Source of the DNA: Acestrorhynchus altus
Taxonomy: Eukaryota > Chordata > Actinopteri > Characiformes > Acestrorhynchidae
Direction: 5' to 3'
Assembly: GCA_034509495.1 (NCBI GenBank)
Contig: CM067505.1
Span: forward strand, 15,193,731 to 15,257,730
Length of the DNA: 64,000 nucleotides
Of the stretch, positions 12,836-26,043 are shown in pieces (position 1 is the stretch's first letter; each line of letters starts with the position of its first letter). The translations under genes and the position numbers were made by a program. Below the pieces are notes generated by a model, which searched no databases, was not told the DNA's origin, and worked only from the letters and a program-made list of their open reading frames with translations.

Positions 12836-14580
12836 AGTTTCCTAACCTAAATAATCACACCCCAACACCAATTTAGAAACTATTCTTTTCTGAGGTCATT
12901 GGTCATTTTGATGTCATATAAAATCAACATATGCACCGGCTGTATATGTGGCCATATACATCTGACCCATCCACTCCAAAAGAGCTCCGGTGGTATCTTG
13001 CAGAATCTAGTGCCAGTTGTTTGTCAAATACATCCCACAGATGCTTGAACAGATGATGGTCAATTTTGGTAGATACTATCCACAATGTCTTTGTTATAGT
13101 TGCTCAGATGCTTAAGGTTGCCCCAACACAACAACTTCAAAAACCTGACTGTTCACTTACTACTTTACCTACTTGGAAATTCAGGAGAGCCATCAAACCT
13201 GACTTGAAAAACTGCATTACCAGCCATAGCAGTAGTATTATTGCCTTTCATTAAATTAATCATACACTTAATATTGCTCAGCATTTCTCTGTGGGCATGT
13301 TTCCATGAATGTGCAAAATAATGCATAATAATAATGTAAATTGGTATCACTAACATTGTTTAACTGGAACAATGCTCCCAATTATAAACTGGAATATGAA
13401 ACATGGGAGAAATTGTGGTTATATTTGCCATAAAACAACAGTTTATCCAGTTGTGGTAAACTCTAAAGTCTCTAGATAATAATTTTTTGGAAATATTTGG
13501 AAATAGTACAATTATGTGAATGTTTAATTAGGATACTCTCATCATGTTAACTCGCAGGTGATGTTATTCCCAGCTTCTTCTGAGGTGAATGGAACACAGC
13601 ATGTATCCTACCTTTTGACTGGTGCCACTATAATGAGATGAAAAGTGTTATTCAGTTCACTTGACCATGATTTTAATGTTGTGTCTAATTGTTGCGTATC
13701 CTCCTACTCAGCCTACAGCAGCCTACATTCACTATGATGTTGTTAAGAGGGTTTCAGGCTTTTTAAAAGAAGCACAATGCAGACCAGACATTCATAACAG
13801 TAGTCATTTACATAGCTCTGTCTCAAAGGCACAGTAATAAAAACATCCTGTTTATTTTAAGGGATTAAGAAAGACTGGAAAATGGCCATGCTTGAATAAA
13901 TGTGGACATTTCCCTGCAATATGTGAAAAATGTTAGACACAGACCTTTTAGAAGTTTAAGTAAAACATTAATTTGATTAGTAGCAGTATTTTGAAGTTGA
14001 CACCATTTCCTTTGTACTTAACCTCAATTAAAATCAATCAGATGCAGTTTTCTGCTTTAATTAGCAGAAAATAAAAAAAACTATTGCATTATGTAAGAAA
14101 CACCATGTTATAAACATAGTTTAGGAAACATTGTTCCTCCATTTTCATAACATCCAGTCAAGTGACGAACACTCTGAAGGAGTCATTTAAATATTGAAGT
14201 TGTACTTGCAAACACCTGCTAACACTCATGAACAGAAAGGCCAGATAGACTGTTTAGACTGATGGAAACCATCTATAAAGCCTGTCCAGTTCTGGAGCAA
14301 GATATTTTAGCCAGAGGAAGCCAAGAAAAACTTGACTATAGAGAACAAAGTGCTCATGATCCATAACAAATTATCTTTGAAACATGATGGAGGCACTGTT
14401 ATGACATTGGAATGAATGGCTGCAAATAGACATTACTGGTCTTTATTGATTGATGACTGCTAATTCTGAAGGGTTTTAGCTATATTTTCTGCTCTGATTC
14501 ATGCAAAAACTGCAAGGCAGAAAGACAAGACTCATAAACAAGCAACAACTGAAGAGGGAAAGCCTCTTGAGGAAATTGAG

Positions 14581-14584
<4 letters not shown>

Positions 14585-14633
<49 letters not shown>
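14585..14633. repeat. (AT)n microsatellite
   Basis: About 48 bp of pure AT within intron 1. Confidence 0.96.
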
Positions 14634-14637
<4 letters not shown>

Positions 14638-15883
14638 CACATATTTGGACTGATTTATTTCAAATCCAATGTGTAGAGGTAAAATTGTCCAAGTATCTAT
14701 GAATATGTGTTACAAGTACTCATAGATGGACATTCAAACAGTCTGCAGTGGTTTTCTGGATATTGTTTTAGCTCTGTGCTTTCCAATGGTGAAATTCTGT
14801 GTACTGTCTAATTTAGTTCTATGTTCAGCCAGAAAGGCAGCCACAGTGTATTCCCCAAGGCTTTTGGGAGGGAAAATATATAAAGCATATGTTTTGGCTC
14901 AACCCCAGCCCTCATAAGATACACTGGCACCCTTTTCCTCAGCAATAGGTCTACTCAGCAGATTTTAGAGATGAGATTACAGTAGATCTCATAGGTCTGT
15001 TTTCGGGATGGTTTCAAACAATGGGGCAGCCAAGTGCTAGTTACAATTTTAATGGGCATGTTCAAACAGACACTTTCTTTTTCTCTGTATCTGTCTGTCT
15101 GACTCATTTTTCCTCTCTTTCTTGCTCTAGCACTTGTGTTCTATCTTTCTCTCTCCTCTCTCAATGTCTGCCTAACCATCTGTGTTTCTGCACTCTTTTC
15201 ATATCCACATAGCAGTGAGCTGGCAGTGTTTCTAAACGCAAGGCAGTGAAGCAATACAGCAGTCCTTAATTGCTGCCTCCAGGGCTGCTGATGAATCTGA
15301 TCAGTTCAGTTCATTATGTTATGTGCCATATTCTGTTTAAAAAGGGGTTTGAGAGAGAAACTATGTATGTTATCAAATGTCTATGTTAACATTCCCTGTT
15401 TCAGAGGCCACGTTGGAATAAGCTGCTTTTAGGTGCCAATCTTCGGACCTGGCCTGTGTAAATATTTAGACTGGATTTGTAGGTGCTGATCTTTGATATA
15501 AGGTGTTAGGCTTGGTCAAAGAGTGTCATGACAGATTTTTGTTTGGGACAAAAGATATGCAGAGCATGTGACATTTCATTCTGCCAACTGATAGAAAACA
15601 GCTGCTTGCTCTCACCTAGCAGTCTTTAAAAAGTACAAGAGATTGATTAGTGAGTTATACAGAGGAGTACAGAGACAGATATTAACAGGATAGGACATTT
15701 TTAACATTCGAGTGTGAAAATTTTAAATGCCTGTGTAACACTAAATGATGGATTGTGGATAAAAAACAAGAAAGAAGTATGTTGACAAACCACATACTCA
15801 TTTGATAACTTTTGGGGCATAATCCTAATCAATATGACTGATTTTAATATTATTAGATATGTGCAAGTGTGAACAACCTTATA

Positions 15884-16032
15884 GAGGTCCAAGGAACCTT
15901 CATTTTATATAAAGGTTATTCACACTCACCCATCTCTATAAGCATGGTTCTTTATGTGCTCAAAAGAAGTTCTTCAGTGGTTTCACTGAACAAACCATTT
16001 GAAGCAGCTTGATCTTTAAGAGTATATACACA
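15884..16032. mobile_element. Small palindrome-type MITE (GGTTCTT family)
   Basis: Contains 'gaggtccaaggaacctt', 'atggttctttatgtgctcaa' and 'gaagttcttcagtggtttca', ending 'gatctttaagagtata'. The alternating AAGAACC/GGTTCTT words and the 'taagagtgta' end are typical of a common fish MITE family. Related fragments are at 38150-38330 and 41758-41822. Confidence 0.5.
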
Positions 16033-16324
16033 TAACATTTGTAGAATCAAGCAGATGTTTGTCGTGTCAATGAGTGTTTCCTAGCCCATTGTAACTTAAA
16101 AGATTCTACAATAGAGGCACAATGGTTCTACTCCTGGCCTACATTTGTGACATTAGTGAAAAATACCTGCCAGTGATTGTGTAATGTGGGATGTGGCTAA
16201 TGGCTCATTTTGTGAACAAGAACTCTGAGTGACTTCTTGCCTTAATATTCAAATAACCTTTAATAACTAATAACTAATAAAAGACAAATACATCAAATTC
16301 AACCAGATTATTGAAATGAAGCTG

Positions 16325-16735
16325 CCTATTATGATCAGATTTGAATCTATATGCAAATGTTCTGAATTTCATGTGATCGTTGCAGACAACGGAAAAGTAG
16401 GTTGGGGCTGTCTGAACAAGGCCTAAGTGGTCTGTATGTTTCTGGAAAGGATTAATAAAATATAGCATGAAATTGTCACATGAAATCCACATTTGTATAT
16501 AGATTCAAATTTGATAATTCACTTCATTATTGTATATTTCTGATCAGATTTGTATCTGATGTACAAATGTGGAGTTCATGTGATCATTTCATTATGTATA
16601 TTTTTTAATAATTCCACAAACATATAGAGCACCTGGGCCTTGTGTAGACATCAACTTTTGCACAGTCTGAAACGATCACATGAAATACATAACATTTGTA
16701 TATAGATGCAAATCTTTATACATAGAATGAATTAT
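16325..16735. mobile_element. Inverted pair of palindromic MITEs
   Basis: Four related motifs of about 50 bp alternate in orientation. 'atttcatgtgatcgttgcag' (16338-16387) and 'ttcatgtgatcatttcatt' (16543-16592) read one way. 'cacatgaaatccacatttgt' (16470-16510) and 'cacatgaaatacataacatt' (16667-16716) read the other way. The interior of the first element ('ctgaacaaggcctaagtggt') is the reverse complement of the interior of the second ('gagcacctgggccttgtgta'). This gives two hairpin elements of about 190 bp lying side by side in opposite orientation. No coding content. Confidence 0.65.
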
Positions 16736-18879
16736 ATATCTATATAATGAAGTGAAATATGCAGTAGGGGCATAATGATTTACTGTCAATATGGCAGTTT
16801 CACTAGTTTGTATATCCCTGAAGCTGTTGGATTTGGGAACTTGAATGGTTTAGGTATATTGCCATGGTACTCCATGGCAACTCTCCTCCTCTCCCCCAAC
16901 TCTCTTGGATTGTATTCTGTCCATTTGGTGTCCATTTGGCACAGTGTGTTTTTGGTTAGCTGAAGAGATTGTAGTAAGGCCTGGTATGGCTAGTTTTATC
17001 TTAGCACCCACACACATTAATCTCCCCTGCTGGCTGTTGTGTACAGCTCGCTCTCCCATGTGAGCCAGAGCATCCGACCAGACTGCAACTCGCTCTCCTT
17101 CTTGGCTCCACTGGGTCCTCTTTCAAGCATTTACTTTCCTGCCATATTCTCCCAAAACAGTAGTTGCATTTAGCATTTAAAAGGCCTTTGCTAGAGGATT
17201 CTGGGTACATGTACATTTTAAGGTTATGAATAAAATTAGTCAATGACTATTGTTTAGCACTCACATGTAACTGTCTACCATTGCAGTAGAGATGTTGGAC
17301 TACGCCTTTATCAACTATTTCAGAAAAGGGACTTAATGTTCTGTTAATGCCCGCTGTTGTACAGGACCAGTGCTGGCTTGCTTAGTTAAAGTTGTATAAG
17401 TAGTTTTTCTGAAATGACCCATTGATGATTACATTCCTTTGAAATCCTGAAGGACCAGAGAGCAAGGAGATAGGGCTAAAGGCAGCTGGTTTTGCTCTTT
17501 AAAGCCTGGTGGCACTCACCAAATGCCTTTGACCCAGCCACAGTCAAGGTCACAACTAAGTATCATATGAAGTAAGACTTAGTAATCATCAGTGTATAAT
17601 GTTTAATATAGTCTACTGGTCTTAGAGATGCAATTGGTCTACTGGCAGTTGGTTAAGCATCACTACTGATCTTTATAGCTACTTGTTTAGGTGTTAATTT
17701 GCAACTGGTCAAAATGAGAATACAAGAGTAAGATAATAATGAGTACAAGTCCTTAAACAACTTTAGCTATTGTACCTTCATGGTTTGTGCTACAAACCAT
17801 TATAGTACAAATACATTTTAATCTTGATGTACTGTTTGTTGTATTTTCTATGGTACATCCCCCACCTGCCACAGGTGGCCACTGAAATATTTGTTAAGCA
17901 TGATTCACTTTCTCTCCAAATATTAACCAAACAGAAAATTGAATACAACATGAAAGTGGCCAGTGATGCAGATTTTCCACACATACTTTGAACAAAACAC
18001 CACATGATGTTTTGGGAAGAAGAGCTGAATCTTGTAGCGTTAATTCCATAAAAATCTTCAGCATTTGGTGATTTGCTGATTACTATTTAATTTATCATTT
18101 ATTCACATCATATTGCCCATAGTAACCAGACTTTGTAGCTTTGTAGTTTTCCCTTTTTCGTCTTTCTCATTCTCCCTCTGTCTCAGACAGTGTGTGTGGT
18201 CACTGGGGTGGTCTATGGAACGACTCTGACCCAATTTTGAGGCAGTAGAACACACGCACATCTCTCACTAACAGAGTGCCAGTCCGTCTCGGGGCACTAA
18301 CTCCTTTGATCTCCACACCATTCCACTGCCAGGGACCCCAAATACCTTCAGCAGAGTATAAAACAAAACCTTACACCTTTGTGAACTAAATACCAATACT
18401 GCTACCAGTACTTTCCTATGCCAAATAACATTAGAAAATCTGCATTTATAAATGTAGTGCTGATTAACTAATTTAACTCTTAACTCTAATTCTGAGACAA
18501 GTGGTTATTTCTACCCTTTAAACTGATTATAATCTTTAAAAACGTGGTTTCCCTGTGTAGTTGTGTGGTGTTGTTTTTAATATGCAAAAATGTTTGGCAT
18601 TAGAAATCAATTGTAGATGAATCAGCTATACCATCAACATAGTTTTGATTTGTTGAGGTATGGACTTACAAGACCTTTGAACATGTTTTGTGGTACTGTA
18701 TATGCCACTAAGACAAAATTGGCACATTTTTCAAGTCACTTAAGTTTTGGAAATCTCGAGATTTCGTTTCGTTTTGTTGTCTGTGCCAATAGCTTTATAG
18801 GTACTAATCCTCCTGAGGGTCCTCATTACTTCTGCTGGAGTCACGCTAAGCTACGCTCCTTAATTTCCCTAACGGAACC

Positions 18880-18932
18880 CTCCTACCTACCTGCCTACAT
18901 ACCTACCTACCTTCCTACCTATATACCACAAA
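18880..18932. repeat. Imperfect (CTAC)n tract
   Basis: About 50 bp of CTAC/CTTC/CATA tetramers. Confidence 0.85.
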
Positions 18933-21900
18933 AACTACAAATACACCAAAACATATCAAATTCATGCCATCTTAAGACATTTCATTTGGGATGAGCTTTA
19001 ATGTAAGGTACACACTTAAAATCAGGTACTATAGCAGGTCAATTTTGGTTCAGACCATCAGTTCTTTCTGCTATATTGTGCTGTTATGGTCTTCATTGTA
19101 AGCCAGGGGCAAACTGGTAGGTATCAGCCATTTTGTAAATGAATCTGTGATCTATTTTACTGTAATAAATCTGTGACATGTGGTCTCACAATTGTATCAA
19201 AGGTAATGAATTTATGTCCACAATAAACAAGATAAAGATAATAAGCCAGTTATACGTTTTATGAATTTTAAGCCACTTAAAATGGTCTAAGCATTTTCTA
19301 TAAAGAAGATCTGAGCAGTATTTTCAAATTAGGTTGGAGAAAACTTCTGCATTTGACGTAACTGTTGAACTGTTGTCATAACAAAACCCGTGAAAACCAA
19401 ATAAATGGAAATTGCAGTTGCATGATAACTGTGTGGCAGCCATATACCCTGTTTTACATAAGATATTACTGTTAAAATCTTTCACAACCTGGTGTAGCCA
19501 GTCATTTCTGGCTCTTTTATTGCTAGGCTAGCAGCCACTCCATTAAGAAAAGTCCCAAAAAGTTAACAATGGTGCATCTCAATAATTTGGGGAATTTCTT
19601 TATATTAACGTTGAGACTGTCTGATTCTTAATTTATTCAGTCTCAGTGAAATATTCTATAAAATATTTTATTAACGTGAGAAAATGGACTTTCATTATTT
19701 ATAAGTCATACTTATGAAAAGAATCAATACAAAATATGGCACTTTACCTATTTGATTGAAATAATGAACATTCTTGTATTTCTAATTTTTTGAGCTGCAG
19801 TGCATTGAACTGCACAGCTGTTTTATCAAAACAATGTACAAGAATCAAGAATTGTTTTGTGTTTTTATTTAAAACCATTGGGCCATTACATTTTGCTGTA
19901 ATTTTCAAAAGGGAACTCAGGTCAGTCATTGTTTTTGGTTTGTATGCTCCAGAATGACCCATGATTTCTAACTTTCTCCTTATTCTACTGTACGGTTTAG
20001 TCATTTTGTACCATATACTATTACTTAGACAGTTTGCTCTGAGGTTTTGACTTGGTTAACATCTGAAATACAGGCTTTTAATTTAAAATTTTATAATTTA
20101 TAAATTTGCTAGGACCATACCAAAGAAAATGCACAGGCAGGTAAAGTCTATAGTGTTTGGCTGGACTTCTGGGTTGTGATGTTATATGATATGAAGATCA
20201 GCTTAGCAGGGGTGGTTTATATAGGCAAGAGTGGAGAAGTTGTGGTGTGGTCCATCTCCCAAAACTAAGTTGGGTTGTAACTTATATTTTGTTTAACATG
20301 TCCACCTGTGCAAAAACATGGTTAGAGCCTACTGCATGATAGATGATGATGTAAACTTGAGATATAAATGCCAGCTTCTGGTTTGAAGACCCAAATCATA
20401 CATAGTAATTTAATCAGTATGGCATTTTTGTTTAGAACATTTTCCAAGAGCATGATAATTAAATTGCACTTATGCTTTTGGCAAATATAAAGACAGTATG
20501 GCTTTACATAAGTGACAAATATCTGTGCAATGAGCAGTACCAAAAGCTTCACATTCCACACTGATTGTGAGATCATAACATTCTACACATGTGTACCACA
20601 TGTCTCGCCTGCATACTGAGCTGCTCAGCTGTAATCTTGGAAAGCTGGTGTGCCATCAGTCCTACCAACATGCTTTACAATCTGTAGTAACTCTGCATAC
20701 TTGGGGATGGGCATTGTAGCAGTTTAGTCATGTTGATGTAAATTAGGCCACAGTAGCATATTATGGGTGTCATCAGTTTTTTAACATCCATTACCAACAA
20801 GTTTCACTACATTCAAATGATATAGCTGTATAAATTAATATTCTGTGATAATGGGTACATCTCTGTCTTTCAATTGTAGTTTGTAGGAGAGCAATTTTTA
20901 AACATAATTTGATACATAATGTGCACTCAATTGGGCTAATCTTTATAACTGTTAACTCTGTGATTCACTTTACATTACATGTATCATGCAAGCAGAAACT
21001 GGGCTAGTGATGGTGTACAATGTATGGGTGCCCTAGCATGAGGGCTCTGTGCACTATAACACTGTGGTGACCAATGTGAACATAGGTAAGCTTGGCATTC
21101 AGTGACATTTGTAAAATATTTGACATTTGACTAGCAGCTCCACTTTGTAGTTAAGAGCAGTTCATTTTCTTAAAGCATCATTATGTAACATAATTATTTA
21201 ACCTTAATATAACAGCTTTAAATTCACTTTGATGCTGTGATTCACAGTGATTCACTTACCATAAGACTGATGAGGAGAATTCCACCAAGAGTTTGCATTT
21301 GATTAATTAAACTTTCTGAAATTGTATGAAAAGCTGAAAATTCTTGACATGAGTTTGAATCATAATGGTTTGAGAAGTAGAGACGAGAGTGTTACCGTTT
21401 AACTGGGGATAGTGAAGTATTTTTAACCAACTGAACACAAGAGGGAGTGTTATTTTAAAATAACAGCATGGCTGTAATAAAACATATTTCATGTATTGTA
21501 TGTCAGCACAGCTTTGCTGTTTTTGAGAAGATGTGCCCTATAATGTTCTGATGCTTTTGTACAACAGTTCGGAAAATAAACGAAATTAGCATTTAATGTT
21601 AGCATTTCCTTCCTCCAAATTATAGTTTCTTAACTAGCAGCTTGTTGCTCCATTATAGTATTGAACTCCACTCATGCTCACACAGCAGCTGCTTCTCCAA
21701 CTGCTTACAGAGACCAATACATTAAACTCCATTTACCACAGTTATTTCTTTTCCATTTTTCATTTATTAATGTCCTTAATCATTCTTGGTTTTTTTTTGC
21801 TCATGACTTTCAGGACATTCTTATTTTCTTTTGTTACTAAGGTGTTACTAGGTGTTGGTGCCGTTATGTGCTCCTCAGCAGAGTGATACATTGTTTGTAA

Positions 21901-22837
21901 GAAAAACATGCTGTTATGGCAAAACAACACTTCTCAACCATTTTCTGTTCTGTGCCATCAAGACTGAAAAAATTGTACACACTATAATATTAGTATGTTT
22001 TCAAGTAGCAAAGCATATGTGCACTGTGCATACATTGGTGCAATCTCACTTAGTTAAGGATAGTGTCAGCAATAACTGACTAAATATATAAAATATATAG
22101 TCTGCTTCTTTTGGTTGGGCCTTACCTTCAAGCTCTATTTGAAGCACTTTGTATGGGTAGTTGTTGAAGGAACAAGTCTATGAAAGGGAAAGAGAGATGT
22201 ATGTATGCATGTAAGAAAGTTAGAAGATGGTACAGACTCGAATAGAGGGGCCTTGAAAGACCTCTGACAAAAGAAACACTGGTGTGATCCAAACATTATT
22301 AATTGATGTGTCTGAAAATGCTAGAGTTTAATCGTACTTGTTCTGTCCTTCTCTAAACAGCTATCACTCCCTGTTCACTGCATTTTGGCTCAGAGAAAGA
22401 GCAAGGAAGTTTCCCTTTGCTTCATGTTGATCCCATAATACTACTTTTGTTTCCCTTGGCCTTCCCCAGCAGAACATTGTTGTTTTGTGCACAGCAGAAC
22501 CCAAAACAGTACTGTGTCATATTTGTAGGTGATTGCATAGTGAATATAATAGTGAAAGTTTATTTCCTTTCCTAAATAGGTTAAACTTCTGGATTTTTTC
22601 AGAGATTTGCGGGGCCCAAATTACCAGTGATTCGGTTTGCTACTTGATTACTGAAACTGTTATACTAGTGCATCTCAGGGAGCTAGGCTACCATAAAAAG
22701 TTTTGAGGTATACTGTCATGTTGTATTCCTTAGGTAGAGAGACATATTTTGTATCTTTTTTTTAATAAAATGCATCATCCATTCATACAGTGGCTAGACA
22801 CTTCTGCTGAGCAGCATTCTACTGGGTTAGATAAGAT

Positions 22838-24290
22838 AAGATAAACATTTATTAGTGCCGCAGTGGGGCTATTTACAATGTTGCAGCATCCCAGGGACAG
22901 CAAGGCACTCAGCAAAAGAAATAGACAATAGATAAAGTATAGTATGTACAGTATAGTATCTACAACATTATAAATAATAAAAATAATATGTACAGATTAA
23001 GTACAGGTAATTGCATATGGAGAGATGGGAGAATTTACAAAACCTCTAATAGTGTGTGGAGTTTATGCGTGTGTGTGTCCATGGTTTTCTGAGAGCAGTG
23101 CTGGCTGTACAATCTGTCTAACAGCAGCAGCAAGGAAAGACCTGCGACACTGCTCCTTCACACATTTAGGGTGAAGCAGCTGGTCAGTTGAAGGAGCTGC
23201 CCAGTGCTCCCAGAGGCTCATGCATGGGGTGGGAGCTTGACTAACATCCTTGTGTCTCCCACCAGCTGCACTGGGTCTAAGTTTTTTCAGTCTCTTCCTG
23301 TCTGTGGTCAAAATACTACTGTCCCAGTAGACCACTCCATAAAAGATGGCAGATGCCACAACTGTATCAAAAAAAGTCCTCATGAATGCTCCCTGCACTC
23401 CAAATGACCCCGGTTTTCTTAGTATGAGGAGTCTGCTCTGGCCTCTTTTGTGAAGTAGACCCAGGTACTTGTAAAAGTCCATTCTCTCAATGACCATTCC
23501 TTGGATATTCACTGGTAAAGGGGTGTGTCTGCACCTGTGGAAATCAACCACTGGTTCTTTGATCTTTTTTTGTGTTTATCTGAAGGTCCACAAAGACTTG
23601 AATCAGTTATCTTTACTCGCTGTCCTTCTCATTCTGTTCGGGTAGTCATCAGAGAACTTCTGAAGGTGACAGGTTGGTAAGCTGTACATGAAGTCAGCAG
23701 TGTACAGGGTGAAGAGAAACAGTGCTAGGACCGTTTCTTGAGGGGCCCCTGTGCTGCTGACCACCTTGTCTAAGAGACAGTCCCAATCTCTCACATAATG
23801 TGGTTGGTTGGTAAGGTAGTCCAGTATCCAGTTTGACAAGTGACTCTCCACAACATGTTCCAGCTTGTCTTTCAGCAGGCTATATGGTGTTAAAATCACT
23901 GGAGAAGTTGAAGAAGATGATTTTCACAGGGTTCCCTTATACACAGAGCTCTGTGTATAAGATAGATGACTGTATCATCCTCCCTGACACCTGGCTGGTA
24001 AGCAAACCGAAGAGGGTCCATGAGGGTGGAGATGGGTAAGGATGAACCTCTTCAGTGACTTCATTAAGTGAGAAGTCAGAGCCACCATGAGCACCAGGGG
24101 TGCTGTGTTTGTGGTACAGGTACCACACAAGATGTTTTCGACAGTTGTGGTACTCTTCCCAGCTTCAGTTGTTGAACATGTGCTCAACAACTCCACAGAG
24201 CTGATTTGTGCAGGATTTGAGGAGCCTGGCACCGATGCCCTCTGGACTGTGTGATGTTGGAAGAGAGCGCCCTCCCAGAGAGAGCTTGGC
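22838..24290 (-). mobile_element. LINE (L2/Rex-type) 3' half, decayed reverse transcriptase
   Basis: In reverse complement this is a non-LTR retrotransposon fragment. The right part (23603-23899) reads '..WILDYLTNQPHYVRDWD..' then 'STGAPQETVLALFLFTLYTADF..LQKFSDD', matching the palm of LINE reverse transcriptase. The usual 'GAPQGTVL' has become 'GAPQETVL', and the catalytic YADD-like box appears as 'FSDD'. The next frame (23063-23551) reads '..YKYLGLL..KKGQSRL-like..FFDTVVASAIFYGVVYW..CVKEQCRRSFL', the C-terminal domain. The left end (22838-23050) is a 3' UTR ending in GATAA repeats. Frameshifts between blocks and 5' truncation make it inactive. Confidence 0.85.
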
Positions 24291-24588
24291 CAGTTATGTT
24301 CTCTCTGACTCTGGCTGCTGATGGCAAGCAGCTTGACTATTTCAAGTTCTGCCTGAAATGTACATAATGAATATAAGATATTACTGCTTACCTTTTTATG
24401 AACAACTTTTTGTGATATTCTAATATCTGAGATGTGCTAGTATGAATGGCTTTTGTGAACTTTTGCAATCAGCTTAATCTGCACCCTAATTTACCCTCAT
24501 GTACATATCATTTACAAAAAAACATGGCCTAATTCATGCAGGTTTTGTAAACCTATATATAGAAGGCCTATAAATGGCTTTATGGAAT

Positions 24589-24590
<2 letters not shown>

Positions 24591-24654
<64 letters not shown>
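24591..24654. repeat. (CA)n microsatellite
   Basis: About 64 bp of pure CA in intron 1. Confidence 0.97.
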
Positions 24655-24657
<3 letters not shown>

Positions 24658-24784
24658 GTGCAATATTCTTTGAGAGTGCAGCACTGAAGTATTTTAGGAC
24701 AGCCTCAGTGTTTGTGTATTTATACATATTACTTATTACAGATGTTACTGTAGTTTTGGTTAATCTGATCATACATTTTTCAGA

Positions 24785-25800
24785 TCAAGAAATTGCATAC
24801 AGGCAAATATATTCAGAAGAGTAACAGATATTACCACATGGGCTCAGGAACACTTCTGAAAACCATTGTTGGTGAACACAGTTCGTCGTTCCATCTCCAA
24901 GTGCAAGTTAAAACTCTACCATGCAAAGCGAAAGCCATATGTCAACAACACCCAGAAACACCAATGGCTTCTCTGGGCCTAAGCTCATCTGAGATGGACT
25001 GATGCAAAGTGGAAAAGTGTCCTATGGTGTGATGAGTCCACATTTCAAATTGTCTTTGGAAATCATGGATGTTGTGTCCTCTGGGCCACAGAGGATAAGG
25101 ACTGTCTGGATTTCAAAGTTCAAGATCTAGCATCTCTGGGGTTATGGGGGTGTGTTAGTGCCCACTGCATCTGTAAAGGCACCATCAATGCTGAAAGGTA
25201 CATACAGGTTTTGTAGCACCACATGCTGTCATTCAAGCAACTTTGTTTTCAGGGACGTCCCTGCTTATTTCAGCAAGACAATATCAAGCCATTTACATTT
25301 ACATTTGCGGCATTTAGCAGACGCCCTTATCCAGAGCGACTTACAAAAGTGCTTTGCTGTTCACTTAGAATATCCTTAGCTAGTAGACAAGGCTGGAATC
25401 TAGAGATCCCGCACGCTTAGATCCTGTTAACATTCTGTTACAACAGCCTAGCTTTGTAGTAAAAGAGGGTGGGTACTAGACTGGCCTACCTGCTATCCAG
25501 TCCTGTTTCCCATTGAAAATGTTTGGAGCATTATGAAGCACAAAATACGACAATGAAGAGTCTGGGCTGTTGAGTTGTACATCAAGAAAGAATGGAAAAC
25601 AGTTCCACTTAATTAATGTCCTCAGTTCCCAAGCCCTTATTGAGTGTTGTTAAAAGGAAAGGTGATGTAACACAGTGGTAAACTTGCCCCTGCTCCAACG
25701 TATTTGGAATGTGTGGCAGGCATCAAATTCAAATCAGTGAATATTTGCTAAATACAATAAAGTTTATCAGTTTGAACATGAAATATCTTGTGTTTGTTGT
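24785..25800 (+). pseudogene. Decayed Tc1-family transposase gene (copy A), interrupted
   Basis: Transposon relic read on the plus strand in several broken frames. Recognisable pieces are 'ggaacacttctgaaaaccat' and 'ccatgcaaagcgaaagcc' (N-terminal part), then the catalytic-core words encoding WKSVLWCDEST..FGNHGCCVLWA at about 25008-25085, where WSDES is expected. 'FQGRPCLFQQDN' follows near 25245-25285, covering the second aspartate block. The end reads 'VKRKGDVTQW' near 25650. The same family lies in inverse orientation at 53380-54330. Stops, frameshifts and a 135-bp retroposon insertion show it is dead. Confidence 0.8.
25294..25428 (-). mobile_element. SINE/L2-type tail inserted in Tc1 copy A
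   Basis: Reverse complement carries 'ttgtaagtcgctctggataa', 'gggcgtctgctaaatgcc' and ends '(aaatgt)n', the widely shared tail of fish L2 LINEs and their dependent SINEs. It splits the Tc1 coding sequence: the flanks join cleanly when compared with copy B at 53590-53660. So this is a nested, later insertion. Confidence 0.8.
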
Positions 25801-25848
25801 GTATTCAATTTTTATTTATGTTTTACATGACTTAATTTGAATTTGGGA

Positions 25849-25892
25849 TCCATCCATCCATCCATCCATCCATCCATCCATCCATCCATCCA
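25849..25892. repeat. (CCAT)n microsatellite
   Basis: About eleven CCAT units, roughly 150 bp upstream of the splice acceptor of the first grb10 coding exon. Confidence 0.95.
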
Positions 25893-26043
25893 CCAACCCA
25901 TGAACGTTTGATTGATCGATTGATCAATCTCTGGTTACATATTGTGTCTAGAGGGCCACAATTTGAGATATGATAAAGTTTACACTTATGATCTGAACTA
26001 TTGGGCTCACTTTCTCTCTTCCCTTGCCTATGATCCTGGTCAG

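Larger units (their letters stand above)
11823..26043 (+). other. grb10: grb10 intron 1 (putative, 14.2 kb)
   Basis: Runs from the donor at 11823 (GTGAGTAT) to the acceptor ending at 26043, where a pyrimidine-rich tract 'tttctctcttcccttgcc' precedes '..ggtcag'. It holds a SINE B copy, palindromic MITEs, a LINE fragment, an interrupted Tc1 element and microsatellites, all listed separately. Between those, roughly 12.85-14.5, 14.7-15.8, 16.8-18.8 and 19.0-22.8 kb show nothing I can identify. Open frames in those stretches are short and family-less. Confidence 0.5.

Noticed and set aside
19744..20004. 86-codon minus-strand open frame in intron 1
   Set aside because: No recognisable domain and composition like the surrounding AT-rich intron.
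25849..25892. CCAT array as a V-SINE tail
   Set aside because: GGATGG tails occur in V-SINEs, but neither flank shows the V-SINE core, so it is called only as a microsatellite.
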